From NCBI RefSeq assembly GCF_029227915.1, contig NC_079887.1:23247650-23311649 (forward strand): a stretch of 64,000 nucleotides of DNA. The letters run 5' to 3'. Both the position numbers and the translations under genes were made by a program. Positions 42,942 to 56,440 of this stretch are shown here, one piece after another. The notes under the pieces were generated by a model, which worked only from the letters and a program-made list of their open reading frames with translations, was not told the DNA's origin and made no database searches. Positions within the stretch are counted from its first letter, which is position 1. Each line of letters begins with the position of its first letter. Source of the stretch: Hydractinia symbiolongicarpus. Its lineage: Eukaryota; Cnidaria; Hydrozoa; Anthoathecata; Hydractiniidae.

Positions 42942-44554
42942 GTTTTAAAGTAACTCTATTTAATTTCAGGGGTTTAAGGAATATATATGATACTATATAT
43001 ACTATATATCTAAACTTTGAAGAAGAAAAAATATAACATTAATTCAGTTTAACAAAGTAATCCAGAAAATTGGCACACACAAACATTTTCACACACAAAC
43101 AAAATCATAACAAAAATATTTAAGTAAACTAAAAACACCTTCTTTTTCACCCTTTTTCCACAAAGTATATTTTGTATGGTTTATTTATCCAACTTTTCTG
43201 TGCAAACATTTTACAAAACAAATAAAAATGACATTAAAGAATAATTTATTTTAGATTTTAAAAATCCCATGGAAATAACATCAATGAAAATGAGGGATTT
43301 GTGATGGAATTTTGCAAAATGTTAATAATAGACATTTTTTCTGACATTTGAAGTTCTTTCCTTAATGTCTATAGTCCCTTAAACCATCATAGGGTCATTT
43401 TCTTGTTATATTACATTTTTTTATAAGAAAGTGAAGATTCAAAATGTATAATATGTATACATGTTATTCTTTTTAAAGCAAAAAAATAAAAAAGTAGAAG
43501 TCCTGTTCTTAAGCTTTAAACAAAACAACCGAAACCCCTGGAATTAACTACAGAAGACCAAGTTCACACAATGTAGTGGTGTTAATTAGGGTAAAAAAAA
43601 TATTGTGTATAGTTAAAATATGCATAACATCAGAAAAAACACGCATCAGAAGGATTTACAAAAGCTGAGCAATACTCCTAGAGCATTTGCATAAAAAATT
43701 CCCCTACCTGAGCCTAAGAATGTTTATAACCGTTATGCTTAAAAAAAAGAAAGTTTATAGCACCCTTCTTACAGGATTACCTAAACAAACAGGTCCAATC
43801 TGAACTTTATGTTATAGTTTCACACAAATGTTGGTGGGGCGATATTTGCGCAGGGTCAAGCAAAAAATAAAATTAGCCAAAAACGTTTTAGTCACATAAT
43901 TTACTTCTAAATTCCATGATGTGTTTATTCCTTTGTGATATTTTTGTAATTCCTTTGTAATATATACCACAAGGCAAATCAGACTTAGCTTAGTAACAAA
44001 TATAGTCTTGTTGTTGGTTTTCTTACTTTCAAATAGAATAATGTGGTAATGACTTAAAACGTCTAGACATTTTTTCCTTTCGAGAAGAGTTTAAGCCTGG
44101 TTGTTATTGGCAGCTCAACTTTGTTACAAGTAACATATACACATCAAATTACAAATTAGCATATCAACCTCCTTTCCATTGATAGCATATATCAAATTTA
44201 TCAACTTCATTCAAGTTCATTAAAAATACATTTACGGCTAATGATGCACCTTTTTTCGTATAGATTGCACCGAAAACTTTTAAATCGTGTAAAAGAGGTC
44301 TAATAAAAAATATGAATTGTGAATTGTGATGGTTTTCAATCAAAACTTAGAGTACAGACAATTCAAACTGCTAACAAAGAAAAGCTCAGGAAACAAGGCG
44401 GTTCTTGAGTGTGTAATGTAATCAGCGATGGACTGGTCGATGCCGTAGAACCTAAGGATTTTGAAATAAAATCACTCAAAGAAATCTGAAGAATGGATGT
44501 GCTATGATAAATATTCGCCTATATGTATACACACCATCCGGAAAATTTATCTGA

Positions 44555-44669
44555 GTTTGTCACTAACATATTGCCGCACGTAGTGTAGTGGGTTTGTCTG
44601 CAGCTCCCAGTTCTGGGGACTGCGGATCGAATCCCGCTCACTACTTGGCAGTATGTTAGTGATGAACAA
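44555..44669. repeat. Long imperfect hairpin with tRNA-like centre
   Basis: TTTGTCACTAACATATTGCC on the left pairs with GGCAGTATGTTAGTGATGAA on the right; further in, GTAGTG pairs with CACTAC, TGCAG with CTGCG and CTCCCAG with CTGGGGA. The right arm holds GGATCGAATCCC, which resembles a tRNA B box, and the left arm TAGTGTAGTGG resembles an A box. It could be a tRNA-derived repeat turned into an inverted element. Confidence 0.6.
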
Positions 44670-45513
44670 AGTAGTTCTTCTTCAATATAAATCTGAAGAA
44701 ATTGGTGCCTATCTTCAACGATTGGTTCAAACATGGAAAACAAAAGTTTGAAAACTGCCTGATTATATCAGCCAGTGAATCAATCAATATTTTTGGAAAG
44801 TTGTGCTCAAACAGCTTGAAGTTGAAGCATCGGTTAAATTTTAGTATCTGACATTTTCCCAGTAAAAGATGTATATAATTTTCACTAGTTATGCACTCAC
44901 ATGGTGGGTCAATGAAAATATTTTATTAAATTACGGTAGATTCTTTGTAGATCCTGTAGAATGGGGGTTTTTTGTTGCACGAAATCTCAGCACTTTAATG
45001 TATTTAAAGCCCACAGTTAAACATACTTGTTCAAGCTGCTTAAACAAGTATGTTTAACTTACTAATGCTGGCTTAAACAAAATATAGGCCACACGAGACT
45101 GCCATAGCCTAACCCGTTTATTAGTTTGCACTGAAGCACTAAGGCCTACTAAGATCCAGAAGACAACAAGAAGTAGCTATGTGAAAAGTGAAACCCAGAG
45201 AACTGCAGTTAATGTATTCAATTCACTCTCAAAAGTTCAAAATTGTATGTTCGGGTACATATGAAAGAAAAATCAATCTTTGAAATGTAATAAAAGTATT
45301 GGTTTAAGGATGATTAGTACAGTGCGCACAGATAACTTGAGTTGGATAAATAAGGGTATCCTATTTTTTACTCAACTGTAAAACGGTGTTATGTAGCTAA
45401 AGAACTTCTGTGAATTATGTAACAACGATGTTTCACAATAAAGCTCTAAGCATCTCTGAGCATATTTTGGGAAACTTAGGATATAAATATTTCAATGTTT
45501 TTTTCATGCCCCC

Positions 45514-45783
45514 TTAGCGGGATATCGCCACTAAGATTCGGACCCCTTCCCCCCTCTTTTAGCGGATTTCCGTCCGTGAAATATACACATTCGGGTAAAT
45601 CTTGGAAGGCTCAGGGGTGTGTTTTGTAGATAAAAGTTATCGGAATTGATGACAAGAGGAATTATGCTCACGAACGACGAGGAATTTTACGGCCACAAAC
45701 AAATTTTTGAAATTTCTTAATCCTTAGCAGATTTTTTTTTAAACTTTAGACCCCCTCCCCCCTTAGCGGCGATATCCCGCTAA
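45514..45783. mobile_element. Small terminal-inverted-repeat element
   Basis: TTAGCGGGATATCGCCACTA (45514) and its near-exact reverse complement (45762-45783) agree at 21 of 22 bases and bound about 270 bp of non-coding sequence. Both ends are followed inward by C-rich tracts (CCCCTTCCCCCC). Confidence 0.7.
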
Positions 45784-46166
45784 CGGAGCCCAAAAAAAAT
45801 TTTCGAAGGCCCCTGTTAGGATTATATACTTGTTTTCGTACAAGTTGGAGGGGCACCTGTTAGTTTCCTGGTCGGTTCAGGTTACATCAATTTTGTGCAT
45901 GCTAAACAAGCTTTGAGTGCTCAACATTCGCACAATTATATGCAAAGGCACACCATAAATAATGCACACAATTTTTCTGAATATTCATTAGCGTAGTAAA
46001 CTAAATTAACGCACTAAAACTGCTTTGCTTCGGTCTGCTGGGTTGGCACAAATTAAAGGCACAGTTGTTTGACTTCATGCAACTATAACTAAAATTAGAC
46101 ACACAGAAAATCTTGTAACTAGCTAGTTATAGCTAACCTTTCAACTTTTATTTGCCAGGTATACAC

Positions 46167-46283
46167 ACGCTAGCCTAGTTAACTAAGCTTTCTTCTTCGA
46201 GTTGATAAAATGAGTTTCTCTCAAACTAAATTTTTCCCACCTTAACTACTTCGATTTCCCAGTGGTAAGAAAAATTACGCTGG
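46167..46283 (-). repeat. Dispersed repeat family R-A, short reverse copy
   Basis: Read in reverse it begins CAGCGTAATTTTTCTTACCA and ends CTTAGTTAACTAGGCTAGCG, the two ends of family R-A with most of the middle missing. Confidence 0.6.
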
Positions 46284-46606
46284 TTCTTTGGCTAGACACA
46301 CGCCAGTACACCCTCCATTTTAGGAACTGTATATTCGTACGCACTTTAATAAGACATAAAGTGCGTATTAATAGTGCGTAATAATACGTAGAAAAAAGGA
46401 AAAAGAATCCTAACCCTAACCCTAAAGCACTTTACGTACGAATAGCGGATGAACATATACGTACTCAAAAATGGGCAAAAGTGCGTACGTATATACACTA
46501 CGTCCATTTTAACCACGCGGAGTCCTTTGAAAACAATTTCCCTGATATTCGGACACTGTGCTAAAGTCCAACTTGCCATTCCGCCATTTCTTTGTCATAT
46601 AGCGGA

Positions 46607-49600
46607 TGAATATATATCTTATTTTAACCGCAATAGCTTCCCAAGATGGCGGACGCTTTTCCGTAACGGAATTTTAGTGCTGTTGTTGGTGAATTTAAAA
46701 TTATGATAACGCAACGAGTTGCTGAGATAGTATCAAGATAGTTATTTTCAATAATAGTACTAGCTGGGCGAATAATGGGGGGAATAGCGATTCCATCGGA
46801 AATTCAAGACCTGCAACTGCAGCAGACGAAGTGATGGGCCAAGGCCTACCATCGACATCAACGGAAGTTCCGTGTGTAAAGTGAAGAAAATTATTCCGTA
46901 CGGCGAGAGGTGCTCTACAACATCAGAGACAATGTAAAGTAATTATGTCAAGAGTCGATCTTCTGCCTGCAGAAGAAGAGGTTCCTATGCATGAAAATTC
47001 TAACAACAATGCAACAGAAGTAACAACTCCTGAACAGTTTTACTGGGGTGAAGTGAAGGGAAGTGATTTTACAAAACTGATTGATTCCTGCTATGAAAAA
47101 ATCGTTTTCTGGGGAAAAAATCTTTTCATGCTCCCAAGTGGAGGCGCTGGCAAAGACTTTACCCGGGAAATAACTAGATTGCTTAATGCTTGGGTAGAAG
47201 ATAGCCCGCTGGGATCGATATCTATAAAGGCGATTCACATCATGCCAGCCCTTTTACTCCAAAAACCAAGCAAAACCTCCAAAACCAGAGACCATGTAAA
47301 AGCTCTGGAAAGAAGACTGCGTTTATGGCATAGAGGGGATATTAATGCGTTGGTGAATGAGGCAGAAACACTACAATCAAGACTGCCAAAAATTATGGAG
47401 AAGAAAACAATTGAAACAATCTCAAGACAGTTTAAGGAGAAAATGGAAAGAGGTGATGTGCATGGCGCAATCAAATTGCTTACAAACAATATGAGTGGAT
47501 GAGTGCTTCCATTAGACGATGCGACAATTGCAACACTGAAGGAGAAGCATCCCAAAGGACAAAATACTAATGATTACAATCTACTGCATGGCCCTGTTCA
47601 ACGCATCAATCCGATGATATTTGATGCTATTGATGAGCAAATGGTACTAAAATCTGCATTGGCAACACAAGGTGGTTCGGGTCCTTCTGGTTTTGATGCT
47701 GATGGATGGAGAAGGCCGCTGACATCGAAAATGTATGGAGAGTGTGGCAAGGATTTACGATCGTCCATTACAAATGTCACAAAGAAAATTTGCACCCAAC
47801 AAATAAATGATCAATCGTTGCAGGGTTTTCTAGCTGCAAGGTTAGTACCACTTGATAAGAAACCAGGAGTCCGACCCATTGGGGTCGGGGAAGTGCTAAG
47901 GCGGATCTGTGGAAAGTTGGTTATGTCAATTGTTAAAGGAGATGTTATCATATCGGGGAGCAGGGAGCAGATGTGTTCTGGTCAAAAAGGAGGAAGTGAG
48001 GCTGCAATCCACTCGATGAGGAAAGCATTTGAAAGTGAAGGAGCTGAGGCGGTGATACTAGTAGATGCCGCTAATGCTTTCAATAACATTAATCGGAAAG
48101 CTCTACTTCACAATGTGCAAATATTGTGTCCAGAGTTCTCAAATTATGTCGTCAATTGTTATCGTGTGCCTGCCAGATTGTTTGTCATTGGTGGAATTGA
48201 ACTTCGCTCTAATGAAGGGACCACTCAAGGAGACCCAATTGGCATAGCAGTTTATGCTATTGGAATTACACCACTCCTTAACATCATGTTGTCAACAATT
48301 GCTGATGTTCCAGATCAAATGGCAGCATTTGCGGACGATATTACATCAACAGGAAAATTGCAATCATTGAAGCAATGGTGGACCAATATTACAACAATCG
48401 GTCCACACTTTGGATACTTTCCCCAGCCAATGAAATCATGGCTAATTGTAAAAGAGGAACACTTTGATCTTGCCAAAACAGTGTTTGAAGGCACAAATAT
48501 ACAAATATCCAAAGATGGTGAGAGACATCTTGGCGCCGTTATTGGAAGTAAAACAGCCAAAGATCAATACTGTCAAACACTGGTCTGATGAATTGACCTT
48601 GCTGACACAGATTGCAGTCACCCAGCCACAGGCGGCATATGCATGTTATGTGAGTGGCTTTCAGCATCGCTACTCATACTTCATTCGAACGATACCTCAA
48701 ATGGAAGATTACCTCCAACCAATTGAAGATATTTTGAGACATCAATTTATACCAGCCATCACTGGTGGGAAAGTCATAAACGACACAGAAAGAGATCTTC
48801 TGTCCCTCCCGCCTCGGATGGGCGGACTTGGTCTTAAAAATGTCTGTGAAATTGCACCGATCGAGCACGAGAATTCAAAGCAGTTTACATTTAAACTTCA
48901 GAATCAGATACTTGGCACCACTGAAAATGGGGAAATAAAATCAATTGCAATGTTTAAAAGTGAGAAGAACCAACGAAATAAAGAGAAACTGGTGCGAGTC
49001 AGAGCCGAGTTGAATGAAGATCAAAAGAGAAAGAACGACTCCAATTGCCTAGTCGGTTCTTCAATCTGGCTAACAAATCTTCCAATCAAAGAGCTTGCGT
49101 ACGATCTCAACAAAGAGCAGTTCCAGGATGCACTGCGTATTCGATATAACTGGACCCTACCTCGATTACCCACTGAATGTATCTGTGGAAGCAGTTTTGA
49201 TGTTTCACATGCGCTGTCCTGTAAGAAAGGAGGGTTTGTGACATTAAGACATAATGAGATTCGCGACATAACAGCAAAGCTAATTGATGAGGTATGTGTC
49301 AATGTTCGAAGCGAACCAAGCTTGATGGCTCTAGATGGCGAGCAGTTTCAATATCGTACTGCTAATCGCAGCAGAGAAGCACGTTTGGACATCAGTGCTA
49401 CTGGGTTCTGGACTCCTGGGCAAAGAGCATTTTTCGATATAAGGGTCTTTGACCTAAGTGCTCGAAGATACAGGGGTCTGGAGCTCAGCAAGTGCTTCAA
49501 AAGGAATGAAGATGAAAAGAAACGCCATTATAATGAGCGAGTAAACACCGTAGAATATGGGACCTTCAGTCCCCTTGTCTTCTCAACAAATGGAGGAATG

Positions 49601-49971
49601 GGTCGTGAGTGTGGAGCGTTTTACAAACGACTATCAGAGATGATTGCTGAAAAGCGGGATGTCACAGTTCAACAATCGACCAACTTCATAAGGTCGAAGA
49701 TCTCATTCAGTTTGTTAAGATCAACTTTACTATGCATCAGAGGCGCACGCTCATTGTGGGGTAGGGATCCTGCAACAATCAATGACATTGAACTCTCCAA
49801 TTCTCTTTCAAGGATTGTAGGCAGCGATTAATCAATAATCTATTCTGTGAAGAGATTTTAAAATTCAAAAACAATCAAAACACTCGAACAATCAGATTAA
49901 ATAGACAGTAGTACAGTACTAAAAAAAAAATTATTGCTAAGAAATATAAAGAGCTGAATATATATCTTATT
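46607..49971 (+). mobile_element. Non-LTR retrotransposon, restriction-like-endonuclease type, with possible 17-bp TSD
   Basis: TGAATATATATCTTATT occurs at 46607-46623 and again at 49955-49971, enclosing the reverse-transcriptase pseudogene and its A-rich 3' tail. Such flanking direct repeats are expected from target-primed reverse transcription. There are no LTRs. The boundaries are inferred from this repeat alone. Confidence 0.6.
46741..49831 (+). pseudogene. Reverse transcriptase with C-terminal zinc finger and restriction-like endonuclease, broken
   Basis: Read in order: an N-terminal zinc-finger-like region (46873-46938) holding an in-frame TGA at 46882; a region of unknown function to another in-frame TGA at 47500-47502; the reverse-transcriptase core (47503-48588) with EGTTQGDP and the FADD active site near 48328; a frameshift near 48560-48590; then the C-terminal part (to 49831) with a CXC...H...C zinc finger at 49178-49222, RHNEIRD, and an ARLDI...FFDIRVF pair resembling the acidic residues of the R2-type restriction-like endonuclease. 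No apurinic endonuclease or RNase H was seen. Two stops and one frameshift make it inactive. The family would nick DNA and copy its RNA at the nick. The clade (R2, CRE, NeSL or other) is undecided. Confidence 0.8.
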
Positions 49972-51734
49972 GCGGAAGCGCAAATTAGTGTGGAGGATAA
50001 ATAAAAAAATACCTTCCTTCAGTGAAGGCATAAAATTGATACAAACACATATCATAACATTATGATTAGAATTTTCAACACAGACACACCGAAAAGTCAC
50101 GTGGTTGCCGACGTCAGAAATTTTTGCTTCTCCAACATAGATCATGTTATATGCCATTGGAAAGATAATTCCACACTGATTACACTAGTCGTTAGCCCGT
50201 GGAAAAATCCACGGCTTCGCCCGTTCTTTTTATACCGCATTGCGTGCGTCTCGCTACCTGCGCAGCTAAGCTACCATTTTGCGTGACAGACAGACAGACG
50301 TATACGGGTATTATAATATTACGGAAGCCCATTAGTGCCATTAATTTTGCTTCACATATGTCACCCTAAGTGGAGCAGAGAAATATTTTAATTTTTTATT
50401 TGTATGCCCAACCTAGAACAAAACAAAACAAGAGCAGAAACAAACAGCAGAAAAATAACGCATTCTTCACTTATGAATTCATAACATGAGCAGTTAAAAG
50501 TTCAACATATGCCTTACCTATAAATTCATAACAGGAGCAGCGAAAATTTTAACGCATGCTTCACTTATGAATTCATAACGGGAGCATCGCTAAAATGCAT
50601 TTTGGCTGCCCCACTTAGACTGCAGCATTGCTACCATTATTGTTGTAAAAACCACGTGAAGTTTTTTATGATTGTTAATTAAAGGATGAACCAGATGTAT
50701 GTAAATACAAAGAGCGCGCTAAACGCTAGACCGTTCCCGCTATGGATGTTGTTTATGCCTTGAGACGCAAAGGAAGAACTCTTTACGGAATCGAAGGTTA
50801 AACTTTGTTATTGCTCAACAAAAACGACTATTTCATGACCACAAATCTTTTAAAACATTATTTTGTGCACACTTCTACTCTATCAGCTTGACACAATGGG
50901 TAAAGCCTTGTCACAGTTACCGTAATGCTTCGAATAAACGCCTCCTTCTATTAAACGCCCCCTCGAATAGACGCCCCTCCTTTTCAGTCATTCATTCGCC
51001 CCTCCCCCAAAAGGGGCGTTTATTTGAGGCAATAGTGAAAGTATACTTACTTACTTACTTTTTCCTAAATCTTAGTTATAAGGTTGGAAATTTAGCTTTT
51101 CGCTTTTGAAGTATATTCAGTAAAACATATGAATATCTTTTATTTTCTGTTGTGAAGATATATATTATAGGTATCCTTGAAAACTGCAAAAAAACAAAGT
51201 GTAAAAAATTTAATAAACGCCCCCTCTTTTAAGCGCTCCCCTCGAATAGACGCCCCCAAAAATGTCAAAAAAATTAATAAACCAAGCGTTTATTCGAAGC
51301 ACTACGGTACATTTGTTACATACTATACTAATGTCATAAATGATAAGGACTAAAATTTTTTGAAAGACTTGTTATTTTGTCTAGGCGCATTTCCGTCAAA
51401 AGCTGGTTAAGTTAAATGTAAGCAACAGTATGGTCCAAACAGTTTTGTTTTCAACAAGTAAAGCTAATAATGCCTATGAAAATTGTAGGTATCCATAAGG
51501 GGGGGGAGAAATTTGAACGTAGTGGCTAGTGTTGTTAAGAAAATTGTTTAGAAGTTTTTTGTTCACTTCAGGTAACTTGTACTGAGTCCAAGACAATGTT
51601 TTTTTAAGGATGTGTGGTCTTAAAAAAACAGTTTGTGTTTGGTTGACGTTGGTTTACCTTCCAACTGTGTTGTGACTTCAGAACTGCGGCAGCAATTTAA
51701 AATTTGACATGACACACGCACTGTGTGTTAAGTA
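49972..51734. other. Intergenic with repeat remnants
   Basis: Near 50190-50330 sits a TTAGCCCGTGGAAAAATCCA segment ending in GACAGACAGACAGACG and TATTATAATAT, a typical retroelement 3' tail. Loose repeats of ACTTATGAATTCATAAC lie at 50468-50585. A TIR element is at 50918-51309. Confidence 0.5.
50918..51309. mobile_element. TIR element with AATAAACGCC motifs (392 bp)
   Basis: TACCGTAATGCTTCGAATAA at the left and TACCGTAGTGCTTCGAATAA reading from the right agree at 23 of 24 bases. Several internal AAACGCCCC motifs are present. A partial relative begins at 62019 (TACCGTAGTGCTTC, AAACGCC). No open frame. Confidence 0.75.
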
Positions 51735-51754
51735 GGCACTATTGTTGCGCAGTG

Positions 51755-52195
51755 TTGTTTAAGCAGTGCACAGAATTGTAAAGCAGTTCACAGTGCTGTA
51801 AAAGAAGTGAACAGTGTTGTATGAGAAGTGAACAATGTTGTATGAGAAGTTAACAGTGTTGTATAGGCAGTGCACAGTGTTGTGTAAGAAGTATGCAGTG
51901 TTGTATGAAAAGTAAGCGGTGTTGTGTAAGAAGTGCAGTGCTGTATAAGAAGTGAGGAGTGTTGCATAAGAAGTGCGCAGTGTTGCATAAACAATGCACA
52001 GTGTTGTATAAGCACTGCGCAATGTTGTATTAGAAGTGCAGTGTTGCATAAGAAGTGTTGTATAAGAAGTGTGCAGTTTTGTATATGAACGGCGCAGTGT
52101 TGTATGAGAGATGAACAGTGTTGTATAAGAAGTGCGCAGTGTTGTATAAGAAGTGCGGTGTTGTATAAACAGTGCGCGGTGTTGTGTGCTTTTTC
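51755..52195 (+). repeat. About 21-24-bp minisatellite
   Basis: Repeated CAGTGTTGTATAAGAAGTGC units with indels fill about 440 bases. On the minus strand two frames stay open as a repeated HCALLIQ-like peptide; this is a by-product of the repeat. Confidence 0.9.
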
Positions 52196-53493
52196 CATGA
52201 CTGGATTTTTATTCAGGGGATCTAATTGTAACCGATGTTAAGGATTGTGGTTTACCATTTAAATTTCCTCATAGAATGCTATTGGAATTACAGGATGTTT
52301 TTAAAGTATTTAATACAGTGAAACCTCCCTAAAACGGACACAATATCATGACTTCTTAAAAATTACCCGCTATGAAGAGGTGTCTACTACGTAGAGGATC
52401 CTTTGAATATCTGATAATTGTTTCAATACCGGCTCTGTGGTATAGTGCAATCGACCGCAAAGTGTGTCAAGAGGAGACAATGTTGTAAATTTGCTGCCTT
52501 TTGTCAGTTTTTTTATTAAAAAGGCACACCCAAAACAAAAAAAGGGGTCGGGTAAGTGATATATACGAGTTGTATATTATTGGTATTACTAAACGAAGGT
52601 GTTGCTAGTAATGTTGTATACATATTGATAACAACTGGTATACTTCAAAATCTTCATGAATATTGTATGGTTGAGAAGCCTGCATGTTGTTCAAAACAAT
52701 GATATTCAAATTATTGACTAACATTTTCATCATCTTTTTGACATCTCTTTCTATCTTGTCGATACTTTGTCACGTTAGAGAATCTTTGAAATAAGATTTT
52801 TTTTTATAAGAAAGAAGAATATTTTTAAAAAAATACAAAAGAAAGTTGAAAAAGAAAACCGAATAAAGTTCTTATTGAACTTTTAATGAAAATGAAGAAA
52901 TTGTTATAACAGACAAGCTTTCATACCTTGGTCAATGACTGTGTTTTTCAAAAAGGTAAACTGCTTGTTTCTCGGATAAAGTTATTACAGGGGAAATTAT
53001 ATTACACTTCTCAGTGATTAGGTTAAGGTTGTTAAGGATGCCAAAGTAAAAAATGAGCATACAGTTTAAAATAATATTGTTTAACTTTTTTAAAAAACTC
53101 TTCCTGTTTTTGATGACCATCGTAAGATATTAAATGTTGTCTTTGTTTGACATCACGTTAATGTCATATTATATATATTAAAAAAACCTGAGATCTAACA
53201 AGTATCTTTGTAAAATCGCAATTTTTCTGTCCATGTTTACACGGATTTCTATCTAGTCTGGAAATTCCATCCAATTTTCGCTATGTGTTTTTGATATAAC
53301 ATAAAGCCGGCAGCAAACAATCAAACATCTTCGTCCAACATTCGCGGCCGGCCTGAAAACTTGTTAAAAAGTAAGAAATATGGTTCTGTTATGTTATATT
53401 AGTTATGTTCAATTATTTATTTGTTTAAAAAAATTACAATATCGAAACAAAATATACTTTAAAATTATATATGAAATACTAAATTGTTATATT
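52196..53493. other. Intergenic downstream of HSP70
   Basis: No gene seen. CAGTGAAACCTCCCTAAAAC near 52316 is a short piece of a dispersed repeat. A minus-strand AATAAA (53416-53421), about 75 bases beyond the HSP70 stop, is a likely poly(A) signal. Confidence 0.55.
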
Positions 53494-55597
<2,104 letters not shown>

Positions 55598-55701
55598 CTT
55601 TATTTTTCTGGAGTAGTAGTAGTATTCGTATCTTTTAATTTATACTTTATTTTCTTGTTTCTACTTCTTGTTAATTTGGCATCTTTAACTTTGAAAGGGT
55701 T

Positions 55702-55708
55702 TTTTATA
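55702..55708 (-). promoter_or_regulatory. TATA box of HSP70
   Basis: TATAAAA on the minus strand, 105-111 bases before the HSP70 ATG. This leaves a 5' UTR of about 75-80 bases. Confidence 0.65.
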
Positions 55709-55760
55709 TTCTTTTCTAAGAACTGTCTAGAACGCTAAATCTCGTTGCAAATTTTCGCGG

Positions 55761-55773
55761 GAATTTTCTAGAA
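55761..55773 (-). promoter_or_regulatory. Heat-shock element 1
   Basis: GAATTTTCTAGAA is three perfect alternating 5-bp units (GAA NN TTC NN GAA), the HSF1 trimer site, about 55 bases upstream of the TATA box. A CCAAT box on the minus strand lies at about 55787-55791. Confidence 0.85.
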
Positions 55774-55848
55774 TATACTCTGCCTTTTGATTGGTTATGA
55801 ATCTGCCATTTTGAATAATTAAAAAAAATAATAACGAATAATTAATAA

Positions 55849-55861
55849 GAAGCTTCTAGAA
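55849..55861 (-). promoter_or_regulatory. Heat-shock element 2
   Basis: GAAGCTTCTAGAA is a second perfect GAA NN TTC NN GAA site, 88 bases further upstream. Confidence 0.85.
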
Positions 55862-55880
55862 TGTTTAATGAAAACAAATT

Positions 55881-55888
55881 TTCTAGAA
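55881..55888 (-). promoter_or_regulatory. Heat-shock element 3 (two units)
   Basis: TTCTAGAA gives two perfect units; the expected third unit is AAA instead of GAA. Confidence 0.6.
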
Positions 55889-56045
55889 ACGCAACTCAGT
55901 GTTTATAAAGATGTTATTTAAACTTTTAATTGCTAAAAAAGAGTAGATTTATAAAACTTATGTTTCGTAGTTTTTATTTGGTTTGTACAAGTATGTAGAT
56001 TATGTAAGAAAGTGTGAAAACTTACAAATTACTACAGAACTGAAT

Positions 56046-56108
56046 ACTCCTTTTTATAAATTATTGCGCAATATTCAGCCTCATCATGAAAAAGAGGCAG
56101 CCGTTGCT
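56046..56108 (+). repeat. Left terminal inverted repeat with subterminal block
   Basis: The 17-base terminal block (56046-56062) and the 15-base inner block (56094-56108) are separated by 31 bases that do not match the other end. Confidence 0.88.
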
Positions 56109-56440
56109 GCAAATCTTTTATATTTTATTATCTCTTACGATACGGGGACATTGAAAAATCACGCGCAACGAATAATGGAGAATTAATTATCTCAATAATA
56201 ATTTCCCGTAATTTTTCGTATTTTGTGATGACTATTTGATTACCTCCATAATTGTATGCACGTATTTTATGATAAACATTGCTAATTACCATTTTACGAA
56301 TTTTTTTCAAGAGAGAAGACGTACTATCAAACTTGATTACTTTTAAAACTTAAAACTTCAATAAAACTGCTATTTTAATAGCAACAACTTTCTACACAGA
56401 CTCAGTAGTTTGTGTAAAAACTCAAGAACAGTTTATTATA

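Larger units (their letters stand above)
42942..46606. other. Intergenic with small inverted-repeat elements
   Basis: No gene recognised. It contains a tRNA-like long hairpin (44555-44669), a TIR element (45514-45783) and a short copy of repeat R-A (46167-46283). Confidence 0.55.

Noticed and set aside
44581-44647. A functional tRNA gene
   Set aside because: The acceptor stem pairs over only six bases and the D arm and anticodon stem are not convincing; it better fits a tRNA-derived hairpin.
46409-46427. Telomere-like CCCTAA repeats
   Set aside because: Only two units; too short to indicate a telomere or interstitial telomeric array.
46882-47502. Programmed TGA recoding in the reverse transcriptase
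   Set aside because: A frameshift downstream also breaks the frame, and no recoding element is evident; simple decay explains the stops.
51788-52198. 136-codon open frame as a gene
   Set aside because: It is the translated image of a minisatellite; no start context or homology.
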